Positions 15,712-23,595 are shown, counted from the first letter of the stretch. The stretch: DNA of 64,000 nt from Litorimonas sp051251645 (GCA_051251645.1 JBPOEY010000002.1:558001-622000), one strand, 5' to 3'. A program made the numbers and translations. Notes: generated by a model from the letters alone, not told the origin.

Positions 15712-17955
15712 CTAGAACGTAATCCCCGCTTCGATAAAGATTGCGGTCGCTTTTTCGTTCACGGTCTGCGCCGTGCCTGCGACATCCTGAACCGTATCGC
15801 GGTCAGAATATTGCACGCCTGCGCCGAGGCGAATGCGCTCATTAATGTCATAGGTCACACCCCCGGTAATTTGGTCACTGGAGAGGCCAACATTGGCATC
15901 ATTCGCGTGGCCATAACCCACAGTAAAACCAAGAACAGACGGCTGCCATGTCAGGCCAACATCATAGGATTCGTAATCGCCGTTCATCAGCCCCTGATTG
16001 GAATTGAGATAGGATCCGCCGAGGGTAAAATCGTTCATCCGGAATTCGAGGCCGGTGCCAAAGGCTTTAAGATCGTCTAGCCCGATTAATCCGGATTGTT
16101 CACTGCCACGCGCATAGGTTGCTGTGGCTTCAACGCTCATGCCCGGCGCAAACGTCCGGTCCAGCGCGATGCCCGCTTCTATAATGTCTTGAAGATCTGG
16201 CGTAACCACGTTTTGAATGCCGTCGACATCGACACAATAATCAACGCCGCAGGCTTCTGCATCAAGCGCATACGAAACCCCGAATTGCACCCCGACACCG
16301 ACCTGGTCGCCGAGCAGTCTCGGGCTTGTATAGGTAATTTTCTCTGAGAACCCGGACGCATCATTGAGGGTTTTAACCGCGTCGAGTCCTGTGTAATCAA
16401 CGGATGAATTACTCGCCCCAACATTTAGCAATGTCGGTGCGCCGAGACTAAACAGATAAGCCGCCCCATCATCGCGCCCAATGGTCACATCGCCATAAGC
16501 CGAGCGTAAGAACACATGCGCCGATTCAAGCGCAACTTGCGAATCTTTGCCAACATCGGGGCCAAATGTATAAAATTGTGACGTATGTCCACGCACAGAC
16601 GTCGGCGTGCCTGCAACAAGGATCGTGGAGCAACCCGCTAGGGTTGGGGGGCAATCTGGCAAACGACGGGTAAACCCCTTCCGGCCTTCATCATATTGCG
16701 CGCGCACTTGACCGTGAACACCCCACTCAAGACCGCCTTGGGTGACAGCGCTAATTTCCAGCTCAATGTCGCCATCCCCGACAAAAGTTTCTTCCCAACC
16801 ATTCATTTCTCGGCCGGCCACACCGCCGCGAAGCGCGCCGCGGATTAATGTTGAAATTGCACCAAGGCCGATGCGATTAAAAAAGCCTTGTTTCGGCGCG
16901 GGGCCAGACGGACCATAACCCCCCGGTCCAGATTGAGGACCGTATTGGCCATAAGGGTCTCGATATTGACCTGAATCCGGACCTGAATTTCTTGCCGCGC
17001 GCGGATCCGGGCTACCATATTGTCCATACTGACTATCCGTCGGTGCGCCCTTGTTCGCCATGGTTTCAACGGGCGCTTCTCCGGGACGGCGGTAACCATA
17101 ATCATAGGCGGTTGGATTTTGTGGTTGGGTCTCCCACATACCCGTCGACGCGCGGTTTCCTTCATAGCGCCTCGTATCCGGCGCAGCATTCGCTTGTTGT
17201 CCCAGATAGGTGCGAACCGGGTTTGCGAGTTGATGGACCGTCCAATCCGTACCGTCATTCACCGCGCGGGATGGCGGCGAATTAACAGATCCCCGCGGAA
17301 CATTGGCGTAAGATCCGCCTACCGCAGGGTTAGGGAAAGTTGAATAAGGTTGTGGTGCCACAGCACGTGAGGCTGGCGCAAGCTGGCGGGGCCGTGAGGC
17401 CAAGGGCGCTGATGTTGTCCCAGACGGACGGTAAACGTAGCTTTCGGATGGAAGGCTTTGGACTGAGGCTGCTTGGACCGGCGCGGTTTGAATGGGGGCT
17501 GTCTGTATCGGAGCCGATTGGACAACAACAGGCGCGGTCGTTACTTCTGGCGCGCCGGGCGGCGGAGCCGTTGCCGTCTCAGCGCTAAGCGTGCGCGACC
17601 GCAACATCAGGCCGCTTGATTGTGTGGTTGCGGTCGTTGTGGATATTTGGCTTTGAGTCTGTGTCTCTGTTTGAGTGGGCGTCCCCGCTTGCGGTAGCTC
17701 CCAGGCGTTCACTTTCTTCTTATTGGCAAACGGACTGTTTGATTGGGCCGAAGCAACAACCGTTGCACCAAAAGCCAGCAACAGTGTTGGCCCAATCGCA
17801 AAGAGCAAGCGGGATTTGAGCGATGATTTTACGCGATATCCCGTCCGGTGCTCGGCCACCATTGATCGCAAAGCCGGAGAGGCCAGAGGCGATCGGTTAG
17901 CGAAGGTGTGTCGGGCCATTGTCGGGCTCTGGTCACGATAAGAAAAACGGTTCAT
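15712..17955 (-). CDS. Porin-like outer-membrane beta-barrel with low-complexity N-terminal region
   Basis: A 747-residue protein in three parts. A signal-like segment is preceded by about 45 extra residues (RLLFAIGPTLLLAFGATVVASAQS, residues about 50-72). A disordered region rich in Gln, Thr, Pro and Gly (about 73-360, with QTETQTQSQ, IQTAPIQTAPVQAA and GQYGPQSGPGGYG repeats) follows. The C-terminal part, of about 370 residues, resembles proteobacterial general porins (GDIELEISAVTQGG, SAYGDVTIGRDDG, GGVTYDINERIRLGAGVQYSDRD) and ends in ITF, with the terminal Phe used for BAM recognition. The extra N-terminal residues suggest a later start, for example codon 32 (17862). It probably forms a diffusion channel; solute unknown. 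Confidence 0.8.
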   Translation of the reverse strand: MNRFSYRDQSPTMARHTFANRSPLASPALRSMVAEHRTGYRVKSSLKSRLLFAIGPTLLLAFGATVVASAQSNSPFANKKKVNAWELPQAGTPTQTETQTQSQISTTTATTQSSGLMLRSRTLSAETATAPPPGAPEVTTAPVVVQSAPIQTAPIQTAPVQAASVQSLPSESYVYRPSGTTSAPLASRPRQLAPASRAVAPQPYSTFPNPAVGGSYANVPRGSVNSPPSRAVNDGTDWTVHQLANPVRTYLGQQANAAPDTRRYEGNRASTGMWETQPQNPTAYDYGYRRPGEAPVETMANKGAPTDSQYGQYGSPDPRAARNSGPDSGQYRDPYGQYGPQSGPGGYGPSGPAPKQGFFNRIGLGAISTLIRGALRGGVAGREMNGWEETFVGDGDIELEISAVTQGGLEWGVHGQVRAQYDEGRKGFTRRLPDCPPTLAGCSTILVAGTPTSVRGHTSQFYTFGPDVGKDSQVALESAHVFLRSAYGDVTIGRDDGAAYLFSLGAPTLLNVGASNSSVDYTGLDAVKTLNDASGFSEKITYTSPRLLGDQVGVGVQFGVSYALDAEACGVDYCVDVDGIQNVVTPDLQDIIEAGIALDRTFAPGMSVEATATYARGSEQSGLIGLDDLKAFGTGLEFRMNDFTLGGSYLNSNQGLMNGDYESYDVGLTWQPSVLGFTVGYGHANDANVGLSSDQITGGVTYDINERIRLGAGVQYSDRDTVQDVAGTAQTVNEKATAIFIEAGITF

Positions 17956-18175
17956 TTTAAAGTCGCATGGAGGCCCCTAAAATAGTGTTAACGGCGCGTT
18001 TACATTCCGCTTTCCCTGATCCTTCAAGCTAATGTCGAAAATTTGAGCCTAATCTCCCTCTTGCGCTTACGGGAAGTTTATGAAACCGGGCCTTTCGTTC
18101 CGCCGTTCGCTTTGGCATAAGCATCCGAAATCTTCGGTGCGCCTTTTGCGCGCCATCTGACAAAGGTCCGATTTA

Positions 18176-18637
18176 ATGGCCAACTTTCGCCGCATTGCGA
18201 GCCTTGCGCTCTGCACCACTGCTTTGATCAGCCTCTCCGCTTGCGGAACGCTGGGAATTGGCGGAAAATCAAATCAATCCGCCGCCAAAGGCGCAACCTC
18301 GATTGCGCCCACCAATGGGGTGAATAGCTTTCTATGGCGCGCGACGCTCGAAACACTCAACTTCCTACCGCTTGATCAAGTCGATCCCTATGGCGGCGTT
18401 ATCATCACGGATTGGTTTGCGGACCCGGCTGCGCCTGACGAACGTCTACGCACAACAGCCTATATTCTGGATCAAAATCTGCGTGCTGACGCGTTGAAAG
18501 TTAGCGTCTTCAAGCAAATTCGCACCGCAAGTGGCTGGAATGATGCCCCTGTTGATGCTGATACGGCGCGACAGCTGGAAAATGCGATCCTGACACGCGC
18601 CCGTCAGCTTTACATTGCGACCGTCGATAACGCTTGA
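18176..18637 (+). CDS. DUF3576-family lipoprotein
   Basis: A 153-residue lipoprotein: the signal ends in a lipobox (LISLSACG, Cys at about 23), followed by a Ser/Ala linker and the conserved domain VNSFLWRATLETLNFLPLDQVDPYGGVIITDWF. This block is the signature of DUF3576, found widely in Alphaproteobacteria and often near leuS and lptE. The function is unknown; the location suggests the outer membrane. It is monocistronic, ending in a hairpin terminator at 18649-18670, and is divergent from the porin gene across a 220-base spacer (17956-18175) in which no further gene is seen. Confidence 0.85.
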   Translation: MANFRRIASLALCTTALISLSACGTLGIGGKSNQSAAKGATSIAPTNGVNSFLWRATLETLNFLPLDQVDPYGGVIITDWFADPAAPDERLRTTAYILDQNLRADALKVSVFKQIRTASGWNDAPVDADTARQLENAILTRARQLYIATVDNA

Positions 18638-18648
18638 TCTTGAAGACT

Positions 18649-18670
18649 CCCGCTAACGCAGCGGGGTTTT
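18649..18670 (+). terminator. Rho-independent terminator after the DUF3576 gene
   Basis: CCCGCT (18649-18654), loop AACGC, then AGCGGG (18660-18665), followed by GTTTT. The stem starts 11 bases after the stop codon. It also lies at the convergent junction with hemJ, whose stop is at 18677. Confidence 0.75.
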
Positions 18671-18676
18671 CGTTTC

Positions 18677-19102
18677 CTAAAAAGGTTTGACGATCGCCAA
18701 AATAACGATGGCGATTGTCACCAAGGCTGGAATTTCATTGATCCGACGGAAGAATTTTTCTGACTTCGGACGTCCGCCATGCAAAAACCCCTTGCGTGTT
18801 TTTGCCAGGAACCCGTGATAACCGATCAAGCTCAGCGCAAATAGAACCTTGATCCAAATCGCCAAAGGTTGCGGGTAGGCGAGTAAAAGCACCAGACCCA
18901 ACACAAACGCCACGATCATCGCCGGGTTCATAATAATCCGCAGGAGCTTCGCTTCCGCTTCTTCCATTTTACTTTCCAACTCTCCGCCTGGCGCAGCGAC
19001 AGAATGATAGACAAAGAGACGCGGTAGATAGAGTAATCCCGCCATCCAAAAAATCACGGCAATCAGGTGGAACGCTTTGATCCAGAGATAGGCAGTTGCC
19101 AT
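18677..19102 (-). CDS. hemJ: Protoporphyrinogen oxidase HemJ family (CopD-like)
   Basis: A 141-residue inner-membrane protein with four hydrophobic helices. The conserved N-terminus YLWIKAFHLIAVIFWMAGLLYLPRLFVYH carries the family's histidines, and LSLIGYHGFLAKTRKGFL follows. HemJ converts protoporphyrinogen IX to protoporphyrin IX in bacteria lacking HemG/HemY. It is 4 bases downstream of hemE on the same strand, so two haem-pathway genes form one operon transcribed away from the putative replication origin. The family call rests on length, topology and the His-containing first helix. Confidence 0.88.
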   Translation of the reverse strand: MATAYLWIKAFHLIAVIFWMAGLLYLPRLFVYHSVAAPGGELESKMEEAEAKLLRIIMNPAMIVAFVLGLVLLLAYPQPLAIWIKVLFALSLIGYHGFLAKTRKGFLHGGRPKSEKFFRRINEIPALVTIAIVILAIVKPF

Positions 19103-19106
19103 AGGG

Positions 19107-20162
19107 TTAGCCTCTTAACTCGGAATAATCGAAATTGCGGATCCGGTTAATCACGGCAAGGACATCCTCGATTTTAACATCGGGTGTAACGCCATGACCA
19201 AGATTGAAAATATGAGGGCCTTCTGCACCGTCGCGTAAGACGTGATCAACCGCTCTTAAGAGCGGAGCCCCACCGGTTCGCAGCGCCAAAGGATCCAAGT
19301 TTCCTTGCAAAGGCATACCTTCGGGAAGAGTGGCGCGAAAATCGCCTAACGGAACATCTGTGCCCGCCGCAATCGCTGTGATCCCTGTTTCGTGCGCGTA
19401 ACGCACAGCATTGAGCCCTGCCCCGCGAGGAAAGCCCATAATGGGAACATTCACACCTGCGGCACGTACTTTCGCAATAATATCTGTCGTGGGACGCAGA
19501 ACGAGACGATCAAATAAGTCAGGCGATAAGCCTTCGGCCCAACTCTCAAATATTTTTAGCGCGTCTGCCCCCGCACGCGCTTGCGCAATGAGGTAATCAG
19601 CAGAACTCTCCACAAGTGCCTGCAACAAGGCCGCCATGGCTTCTGGTTGTTCATAAGCAAACCGCTTCGCCTGTTCTTTATTCGGTGTGCCTTTACCTTC
19701 GAGCATATAGGTCGCGACAGTCCACGGACCGCCACAAAAGCCAATTAGCGCTTTCGACGAGTCCAGCTCTGCCCGAACTTTCGCTACTGTCTCGTAAACC
19801 TTGGACACACGATCAGCGGCGCCGATCACTGTCAGCGCGTCAATACCGTCGGCATCAATCGGATCTAATGTGGGGCCGACCCCTTTGACGAATTCAACGC
19901 GGCGTCCCAAACCGATGGGGATCAATAAGATATCTGCAAACAAAATAGCCGCGTCCATGTCATACCGTCGAACCGGTTGCAGCGTGACTTCAGCGGCTTT
20001 GTCAGGCGAGAAACAGAAATCGATAAAATCGCGCGCAGTCGCTCGGATTTCCATATATTCAGGTAGGTGCCGTCCCGCTTGGCGCATAAACCAAATGGGC
20101 ACGCTCTCGACACGTTCGCCACGAAGGGCACGAAGGATGGGGTTGTTGAGGTCGGTTTTCAT
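19107..20162 (-). CDS. hemE: Uroporphyrinogen decarboxylase
   Basis: Converts uroporphyrinogen III to coproporphyrinogen III by four decarboxylations. The first signature VPIWFMRQAGRHLPEY (about residues 22-37, with the substrate-binding Arg residues) and the second GFCGGPWTVATYMLEGKG are both intact; RRYDMDAAILFADIL carries the catalytic Asp. I start it at the ATG at 20162 (351 residues, normal length); an in-frame codon at 20213 would extend it into the origin region. It is followed by hemJ. In Caulobacter crescentus hemE lies beside the chromosomal origin, and the region upstream here shows the same organisation. Confidence 0.96.
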   Translation of the reverse strand: MKTDLNNPILRALRGERVESVPIWFMRQAGRHLPEYMEIRATARDFIDFCFSPDKAAEVTLQPVRRYDMDAAILFADILLIPIGLGRRVEFVKGVGPTLDPIDADGIDALTVIGAADRVSKVYETVAKVRAELDSSKALIGFCGGPWTVATYMLEGKGTPNKEQAKRFAYEQPEAMAALLQALVESSADYLIAQARAGADALKIFESWAEGLSPDLFDRLVLRPTTDIIAKVRAAGVNVPIMGFPRGAGLNAVRYAHETGITAIAAGTDVPLGDFRATLPEGMPLQGNLDPLALRTGGAPLLRAVDHVLRDGAEGPHIFNLGHGVTPDVKIEDVLAVINRIRNFDYSELRG

Positions 20163-20266
20163 CTTGGTGAACCTACTAACCGAAATATCCTTGTCACGTC
20201 CCCTCCCTTTCAAACTTATTTTTTAAGATAGAGGTGATAGTAGAGCCTGTGAATTTGGGGATGATC

Positions 20267-20281
20267 TTAAGGTTTTGGTAA
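20267..20281 (+). promoter_or_regulatory. CtrA-like binding site in the origin
   Basis: TTAA at 20267-20270 and GTAA at 20278-20281 are separated by exactly 7 bases, one base off the TTAA-N7-TTAA consensus of the cell-cycle regulator CtrA. A further TTAA lies at 20288-20291. In Caulobacter, CtrA sites in the origin repress initiation. A single near-match in AT-rich DNA is weak evidence. Confidence 0.4.
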
Positions 20282-20328
20282 GAGGTGTTAACGGACCCCT
20301 CTTTTCCTGTGGATTTAGTAATATCTTG

Positions 20329-20337
20329 TTATCCACT
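20329..20337 (+). promoter_or_regulatory. DnaA-box-like site
   Basis: TTATCCACT differs from the strict consensus TTATCCACA only at the last base, and lies in the AT-rich left half of the putative origin. Another near-match, TGTGGATTT on the opposite strand, lies 12 bases to its left (20308-20316). Confidence 0.65.
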
Positions 20338-20401
20338 CCACAGGCTGGGTGTATCAGGACGAAACAGACGATATGGCGCGGTTAGATAGCTTGGGGATAG
20401 T

Positions 20402-20438
20402 GTGGGGATAAAGAGAGTTGGAATATATTTATCCCCAC
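20402..20438. repeat. Perfect 11-bp inverted repeat of DnaA-like boxes in oriC
   Basis: GTGGGGATAAA (20402-20412) is mirrored exactly by TTTATCCCCAC (20428-20438) across a 15-base AT-rich spacer. Each arm contains TTATCCCCA, a DnaA-box variant. A third GGGGATA lies at 20394-20400, in tandem with the left arm. Confidence 0.75.
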
Positions 20439-20479
20439 TGTTCCCGGGATTACAGATTAACCTTTGTGACCCGTGAATG

Positions 20480-20518
20480 GAATCCGGAGTTGTTTCGATT
20501 CCGTGCCCGATTCGAGTC
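20480..20518. promoter_or_regulatory. Cluster of four GANTC (CcrM-type) methylation sites
   Basis: GAATC (20480-20484), GATTC (20497-20501), GATTC (20509-20513) and GAGTC (20514-20518) lie within 39 bases on the ppsR side of the putative origin. GANTC is the recognition sequence of the CcrM adenine methyltransferase, which is cell-cycle regulated in many Alphaproteobacteria. Sites in or near an origin report its replication state. The last two sites are directly abutting. Confidence 0.7.
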
Positions 20519-20538
20519 CTCCCCCTGTGGAAGTCTAC

Positions 20539-20568
20539 CGCACTTGTGGACAGAGATGGACAAGTGCG
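20539..20568. repeat. 9-bp inverted repeat at the ppsR edge of the origin
   Basis: CGCACTTGT (20539-20547) and ACAAGTGCG (20560-20568) are perfectly complementary, with a 12-base spacer that itself contains TGGACA-type repeats. It lies 35 bases upstream of the ppsR start and could be a regulator site for ppsR or part of the origin. Confidence 0.5.
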
Positions 20569-20602
20569 CGTAGAACAGGACTGACTTCTGAATGAAAGGC
20601 GT

Positions 20603-21490
20603 GTGAAAATTCCAAACATGTCCGAGCGTAACCTCAATATTTCGACATGTTTTCACGTGCATCTTGTCAGTGATTCGACGGGTGAGACGTTAGTGGGGAT
20701 GATGAAAGCGTCTACGGCGCAATTTCGCAGTGCGACGGCATTAGAACATTTGCATGCTTTGGTTCGATCCGACGCACAGATGGAACGGGCACTCCTCGCC
20801 ATTGAAAATAAGCCTGGTGTCGTTATTTATACATTGGTTGATTCTGACAAGCGCAAGCGGCTTGAAGAATTTTGTGCGGAACTACATATTCCGCATGTCT
20901 CTATTCTGGATTCCACCTTGGCGATGATGGGGCGTTATCTCGGGGTAACAACAACATCAGAAGTTGGCGCGCAGCGAACCTTGGATGCGGCTTATTATAA
21001 CCGGATTAGTGCGCTTGATTTCGCCATGGTTCATGATGATGGGCAGCATATGGAGGGTCTGGTTGATGCGGATATTGTGCTTCTTGGTATTTCTCGCACA
21101 TCGAAGACGCCGACCTCTATCTATCTCGCGAACCGAGGGTTTAAGACTGGAAATATTCCGTTAGTGCCCATTGCGCCGAATGGAATTGTCTTGCCGCCGA
21201 TTATTGATCAATTGAAGCTTCCTTTGGTGATTGGTTTGGTAGCCTCTCCGGATCGCATCGTCGAAATTAGAACCAATCGCCTGAAAGGCCTCTCCGCGAC
21301 TGGCCGGTCAAATTATACGGACCAAACATCTGTTCGGGATGAATTACGCGATGCCAAACGCTTGTTTTCGCGTCGGGGTTTCCCGGTCATTGATGTGTCT
21401 CGTCGATCTATTGAAGAGACTGCGGCGCAAATCATCAATCTATACAAGCTGCACCGGCCTGAGCTGGCCGCAAAGCGAGCCATGCAATGA
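20603..21490 (+). CDS. PEP synthase regulatory kinase/phosphotransferase (PPSR, DUF299)
   Basis: A 295-residue protein of the bifunctional regulators that phosphorylate and dephosphorylate pyruvate,water dikinase or pyruvate,phosphate dikinase. Conserved features are HVHLVSDSTGETLVGMMKA at the start, the P-loop-like LLGISRTSKTPTSIYLANRG (about residues 153-172) and the C-terminal DVSRRSIEETAAQII. The start could be the GTG at 20603 (AAAGG three bases upstream) or the ATG at 20618; neither has an ideal ribosome site. It is the first gene right of the putative origin, as in Caulobacter, and its stop overlaps the maf start by four bases. Confidence 0.93.
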   Translation: MKIPNMSERNLNISTCFHVHLVSDSTGETLVGMMKASTAQFRSATALEHLHALVRSDAQMERALLAIENKPGVVIYTLVDSDKRKRLEEFCAELHIPHVSILDSTLAMMGRYLGVTTTSEVGAQRTLDAAYYNRISALDFAMVHDDGQHMEGLVDADIVLLGISRTSKTPTSIYLANRGFKTGNIPLVPIAPNGIVLPPIIDQLKLPLVIGLVASPDRIVEIRTNRLKGLSATGRSNYTDQTSVRDELRDAKRLFSRRGFPVIDVSRRSIEETAAQIINLYKLHRPELAAKRAMQ

Positions 21491-22080
21491 GTCGCCTTAT
21501 TTTAGCTTCGGGTTCCGCTATACGTCGGGATATTATGATCGGCGCAGGACTTGATTTTGAGGTTATCGTCAAACCCGTTGATGAGGCGGCGATCAAGACA
21601 GCGATGTTGGATGAGGGGGCTCGGCCGCGCGAGATTGCGGATGCGTTGGCTGAGGCGAAAGCTTTACGCGTGTCCCGTCAAGAAGAGGGTCTCGTGATCG
21701 GTGCAGACCAAGTGATGGTTATGGACGGTAAATTGTTCGACAAACCCACGTCGATGGACGCAGCGCGGGAACGCTTGCAATTGATGCGGGGGAAACGGCA
21801 TGAACTTGTCGGATCTGTTGTAGTTGCCAGCGGTGGTGCGCCTGTGTGGCGTTATGTGTCGGAGACAAAGCTCTGGATGCGGGATTTCTCGGATACGTTT
21901 TTGGAGGAATATTTGGCGGGTGAGGGTGATCTTGTGACGAAAAGTGTTGGGGCTTACCGGTTTGAAGGTCCAGGTTCACAATTGTTTTCGCGGGTTGAAG
22001 GGGATTTTTTTTCAATCTTAGGGTTGAGCCTTTTGCCGCTTCTTCAATATTTGCGTGATTGTGGAGCGATTGCTTCGTGA
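21487..22080 (+). CDS. Maf-family nucleoside triphosphate pyrophosphatase
   Basis: A 197-residue Maf/YhdE-type protein that hydrolyses non-canonical or canonical NTPs to NMPs. The N-terminal substrate loop is LILASGSAIRRDIM (usually S-x-S-P-R-R), the central block is GLVIGADQVMVMDGKLFDKP with the catalytic Asp, and GAYRFEGPGSQLFSRVEGDFFSILGL closes it. The ATGA overlap with ppsR and the GTGA overlap with aroE show tight translational coupling. Maf proteins divide into subfamilies with different NTP preferences; I cannot assign this one. Confidence 0.93.
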   Translation: MSRLILASGSAIRRDIMIGAGLDFEVIVKPVDEAAIKTAMLDEGARPREIADALAEAKALRVSRQEEGLVIGADQVMVMDGKLFDKPTSMDAARERLQLMRGKRHELVGSVVVASGGAPVWRYVSETKLWMRDFSDTFLEEYLAGEGDLVTKSVGAYRFEGPGSQLFSRVEGDFFSILGLSLLPLLQYLRDCGAIAS

Positions 22081-22928
22081 ATGCGCCTTTGACGAAATTG
22101 GCGGGTGTTTGCGGGTGGCCGATCCACCATAGTCTTTCGCCTGTTCTGCATAATCATTGGTTGCGTGAGTCGGGTCTGCGGGGAGCTTATGTTCCGTTTA
22201 TGGTCAAGCCGTGGGAGGCCCAGGAGGCTTTCTCATCTTTAAAAAAGACAACGATTTCAGGTGTTAACGTCACACTTCCGTTGAAAACGGATGCGTTTAA
22301 GGCGGCCGATGAAACGACGGAAGACGCCCAACGTATTGGGGCAGCCAATTGTCTTTATGTTCGGCGCGGGAAATTGATCGCCCATAACACGGATTTGGAA
22401 GGGTTTTCTGGTCCTTTATATACGCGCCGATCTCACACAGACCTCAAAACGATGACGGCTTTGGTGATCGGCGCCGGCGGCGCAGCCCGAGCTGTGATTG
22501 CGGCGTTAATCGGTATGGGGCTCCCGGAAATAATTCTCGTTAACCGCACCGATGAAAAAGCCGAAACCTTGGTTTCACAAGTTGGCTTGCCGTCTCTTTA
22601 CGCTTTGCCATGGGCAAATCGAAAACTTGCGCTCAAACGTGCCGGATTGATTGTGAATGCTAGCGCTGCGGGGATGAGCGGGTATGGCGCGTTGGATATC
22701 TCACTGGCAGACGCGCCGAAGACAGCCTTGATTTATGATCTGATTTACACCCCAGAAGTGACGCCGCTTATTGCAGACGCTAAGTCCAGAGGACTTGAGA
22801 CGTTAGGCGGTCTCGATATGCTGATTGCCCAAGCGCGACCTTCGTTTCAGCTATTTTATGGTCAGCCTACGCCGGATTCTGATCCGAGCGATGTTTTGCG
22901 CCGGGCGCTCCTCTCTGGACAGCGATAA
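22077..22928 (+). CDS. aroE: Shikimate dehydrogenase
   Basis: NADP-dependent reduction of 3-dehydroshikimate to shikimate in aromatic amino-acid synthesis. The substrate-binding N-terminal domain has GWPIHHSLSPVLHN and ISGVNVTLPLKTDAF (catalytic Lys); the NADP domain has VIGAGGAARAVIAALIGMG and ILVNRTDEKAETL. I choose the GTG at 22077, which overlaps the maf stop (GTGA) and has GGAG 10 bases upstream, giving 283 residues. A TTG-initiated extension from 22059 is less likely. It is part of the ppsR-maf-aroE-coaE-dnaQ run leaving the origin. Confidence 0.95.
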   Translation: MNAPLTKLAGVCGWPIHHSLSPVLHNHWLRESGLRGAYVPFMVKPWEAQEAFSSLKKTTISGVNVTLPLKTDAFKAADETTEDAQRIGAANCLYVRRGKLIAHNTDLEGFSGPLYTRRSHTDLKTMTALVIGAGGAARAVIAALIGMGLPEIILVNRTDEKAETLVSQVGLPSLYALPWANRKLALKRAGLIVNASAAGMSGYGALDISLADAPKTALIYDLIYTPEVTPLIADAKSRGLETLGGLDMLIAQARPSFQLFYGQPTPDSDPSDVLRRALLSGQR

Positions 22929-22941
22929 TGGGACAGCGCTC

Positions 22942-23535
22942 ATGAAAACCATCGGTTTGACCGGATCCATTGGGATGGGGAAATCGACGACCGCGGGCAT
23001 GTTTGAGTTGTTGGGTGTGCCCGTTTTTGATGCCGATGCAGCCGTTCATACGCTCTATGCGCCCGGGGGTCGGGCTGTGCCGCTTATTCGCGCGGTCTTT
23101 CCTGATGCAATCGGTCCCGATGGGGGTGTCGACCGAAAGCGGCTTGGTGAACATATGCGCGCTGACCCCCTTAATCTTGATGTTCTGACGAGCTTTGTGC
23201 ATCCTTGGGTGGGTGAGATGCGGGCTGATTTTCTGTCTGAAGCGGTTGCAAATCAGGTGGATGCCGTCCTCTTTGATATTCCTCTGCTGTTTGAAACCGG
23301 AGCAGAGGACAAAGTTGACACGACTGTGGTTGTGACCGCGCCTGCGGATGTTCAGCGCACGCGGGTTTTAGCGCGCCCCGGGATGAGCATGGATTTGTTT
23401 AAAAGCCTCCTGTCTCGGCAAATGCCGGACGCTGAGAAACGCAAGCGGGCTGATTTTATCATTTCAACGGCTGAAGGCTTGGATGTCACGCGGGCTCGAG
23501 TAAAAACTGTTTTGGATGAGATATTGGCGACTTAA
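22942..23535 (+). CDS. coaE: Dephospho-CoA kinase
   Basis: Last step of coenzyme A synthesis, phosphorylating the 3'-hydroxyl of dephospho-CoA. The P-loop GLTGSIGMGKSTTAGMF (residues about 4-20) is followed by the DADAAVHTLYAPGG motif, FDIPLLFETGAEDKVD and RQMPDAEKRKRADFII, all typical. The ATG at 22942 gives the usual 197 residues; an in-frame codon at 22825 lies inside aroE. The gap after aroE is 13 bases. The order maf-aroE-coaE-dnaQ is conserved in many Alphaproteobacteria. Confidence 0.95.
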   Translation: MKTIGLTGSIGMGKSTTAGMFELLGVPVFDADAAVHTLYAPGGRAVPLIRAVFPDAIGPDGGVDRKRLGEHMRADPLNLDVLTSFVHPWVGEMRADFLSEAVANQVDAVLFDIPLLFETGAEDKVDTTVVVTAPADVQRTRVLARPGMSMDLFKSLLSRQMPDAEKRKRADFIISTAEGLDVTRARVKTVLDEILAT

Positions 23536-23595
23536 TCCGTCCACAATCGCGATTTCAACTCTGGCATTTGGACCCGATATCAGTAGGGTTTTGAT

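Larger units (their letters stand above)
20163..20602. other. Putative chromosomal replication origin (oriC)
   Basis: A 440-base spacer between divergent hemE and ppsR, richer in A/T than its flanks. It holds DnaA-box-like sequences: TTATCCACT (20329-20337), the complement of AAATCCACA (20308-20316), TTATCCCCAC (20429-20438) with its mirror copy at 20402-20412, and TGTGGACAG (20545-20553). It also has one CtrA-like TTAA-N7-GTAA site and four GANTC sites within 39 bases. The flanking genes match the known Caulobacter Cori setting (hemE on one side, a DUF299 gene on the other), genes on both sides read away from it, and parABS is about 4-7 kb away. Short open frames here are not convincing genes. 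Origin function is inferred. Confidence 0.82.

Noticed and set aside
20329..20637. A 102-codon minus-strand open frame in the origin spacer
   Set aside because: It overlaps the ppsR start, has no ribosome site, and its composition follows the DnaA-box repeats and not a protein pattern.
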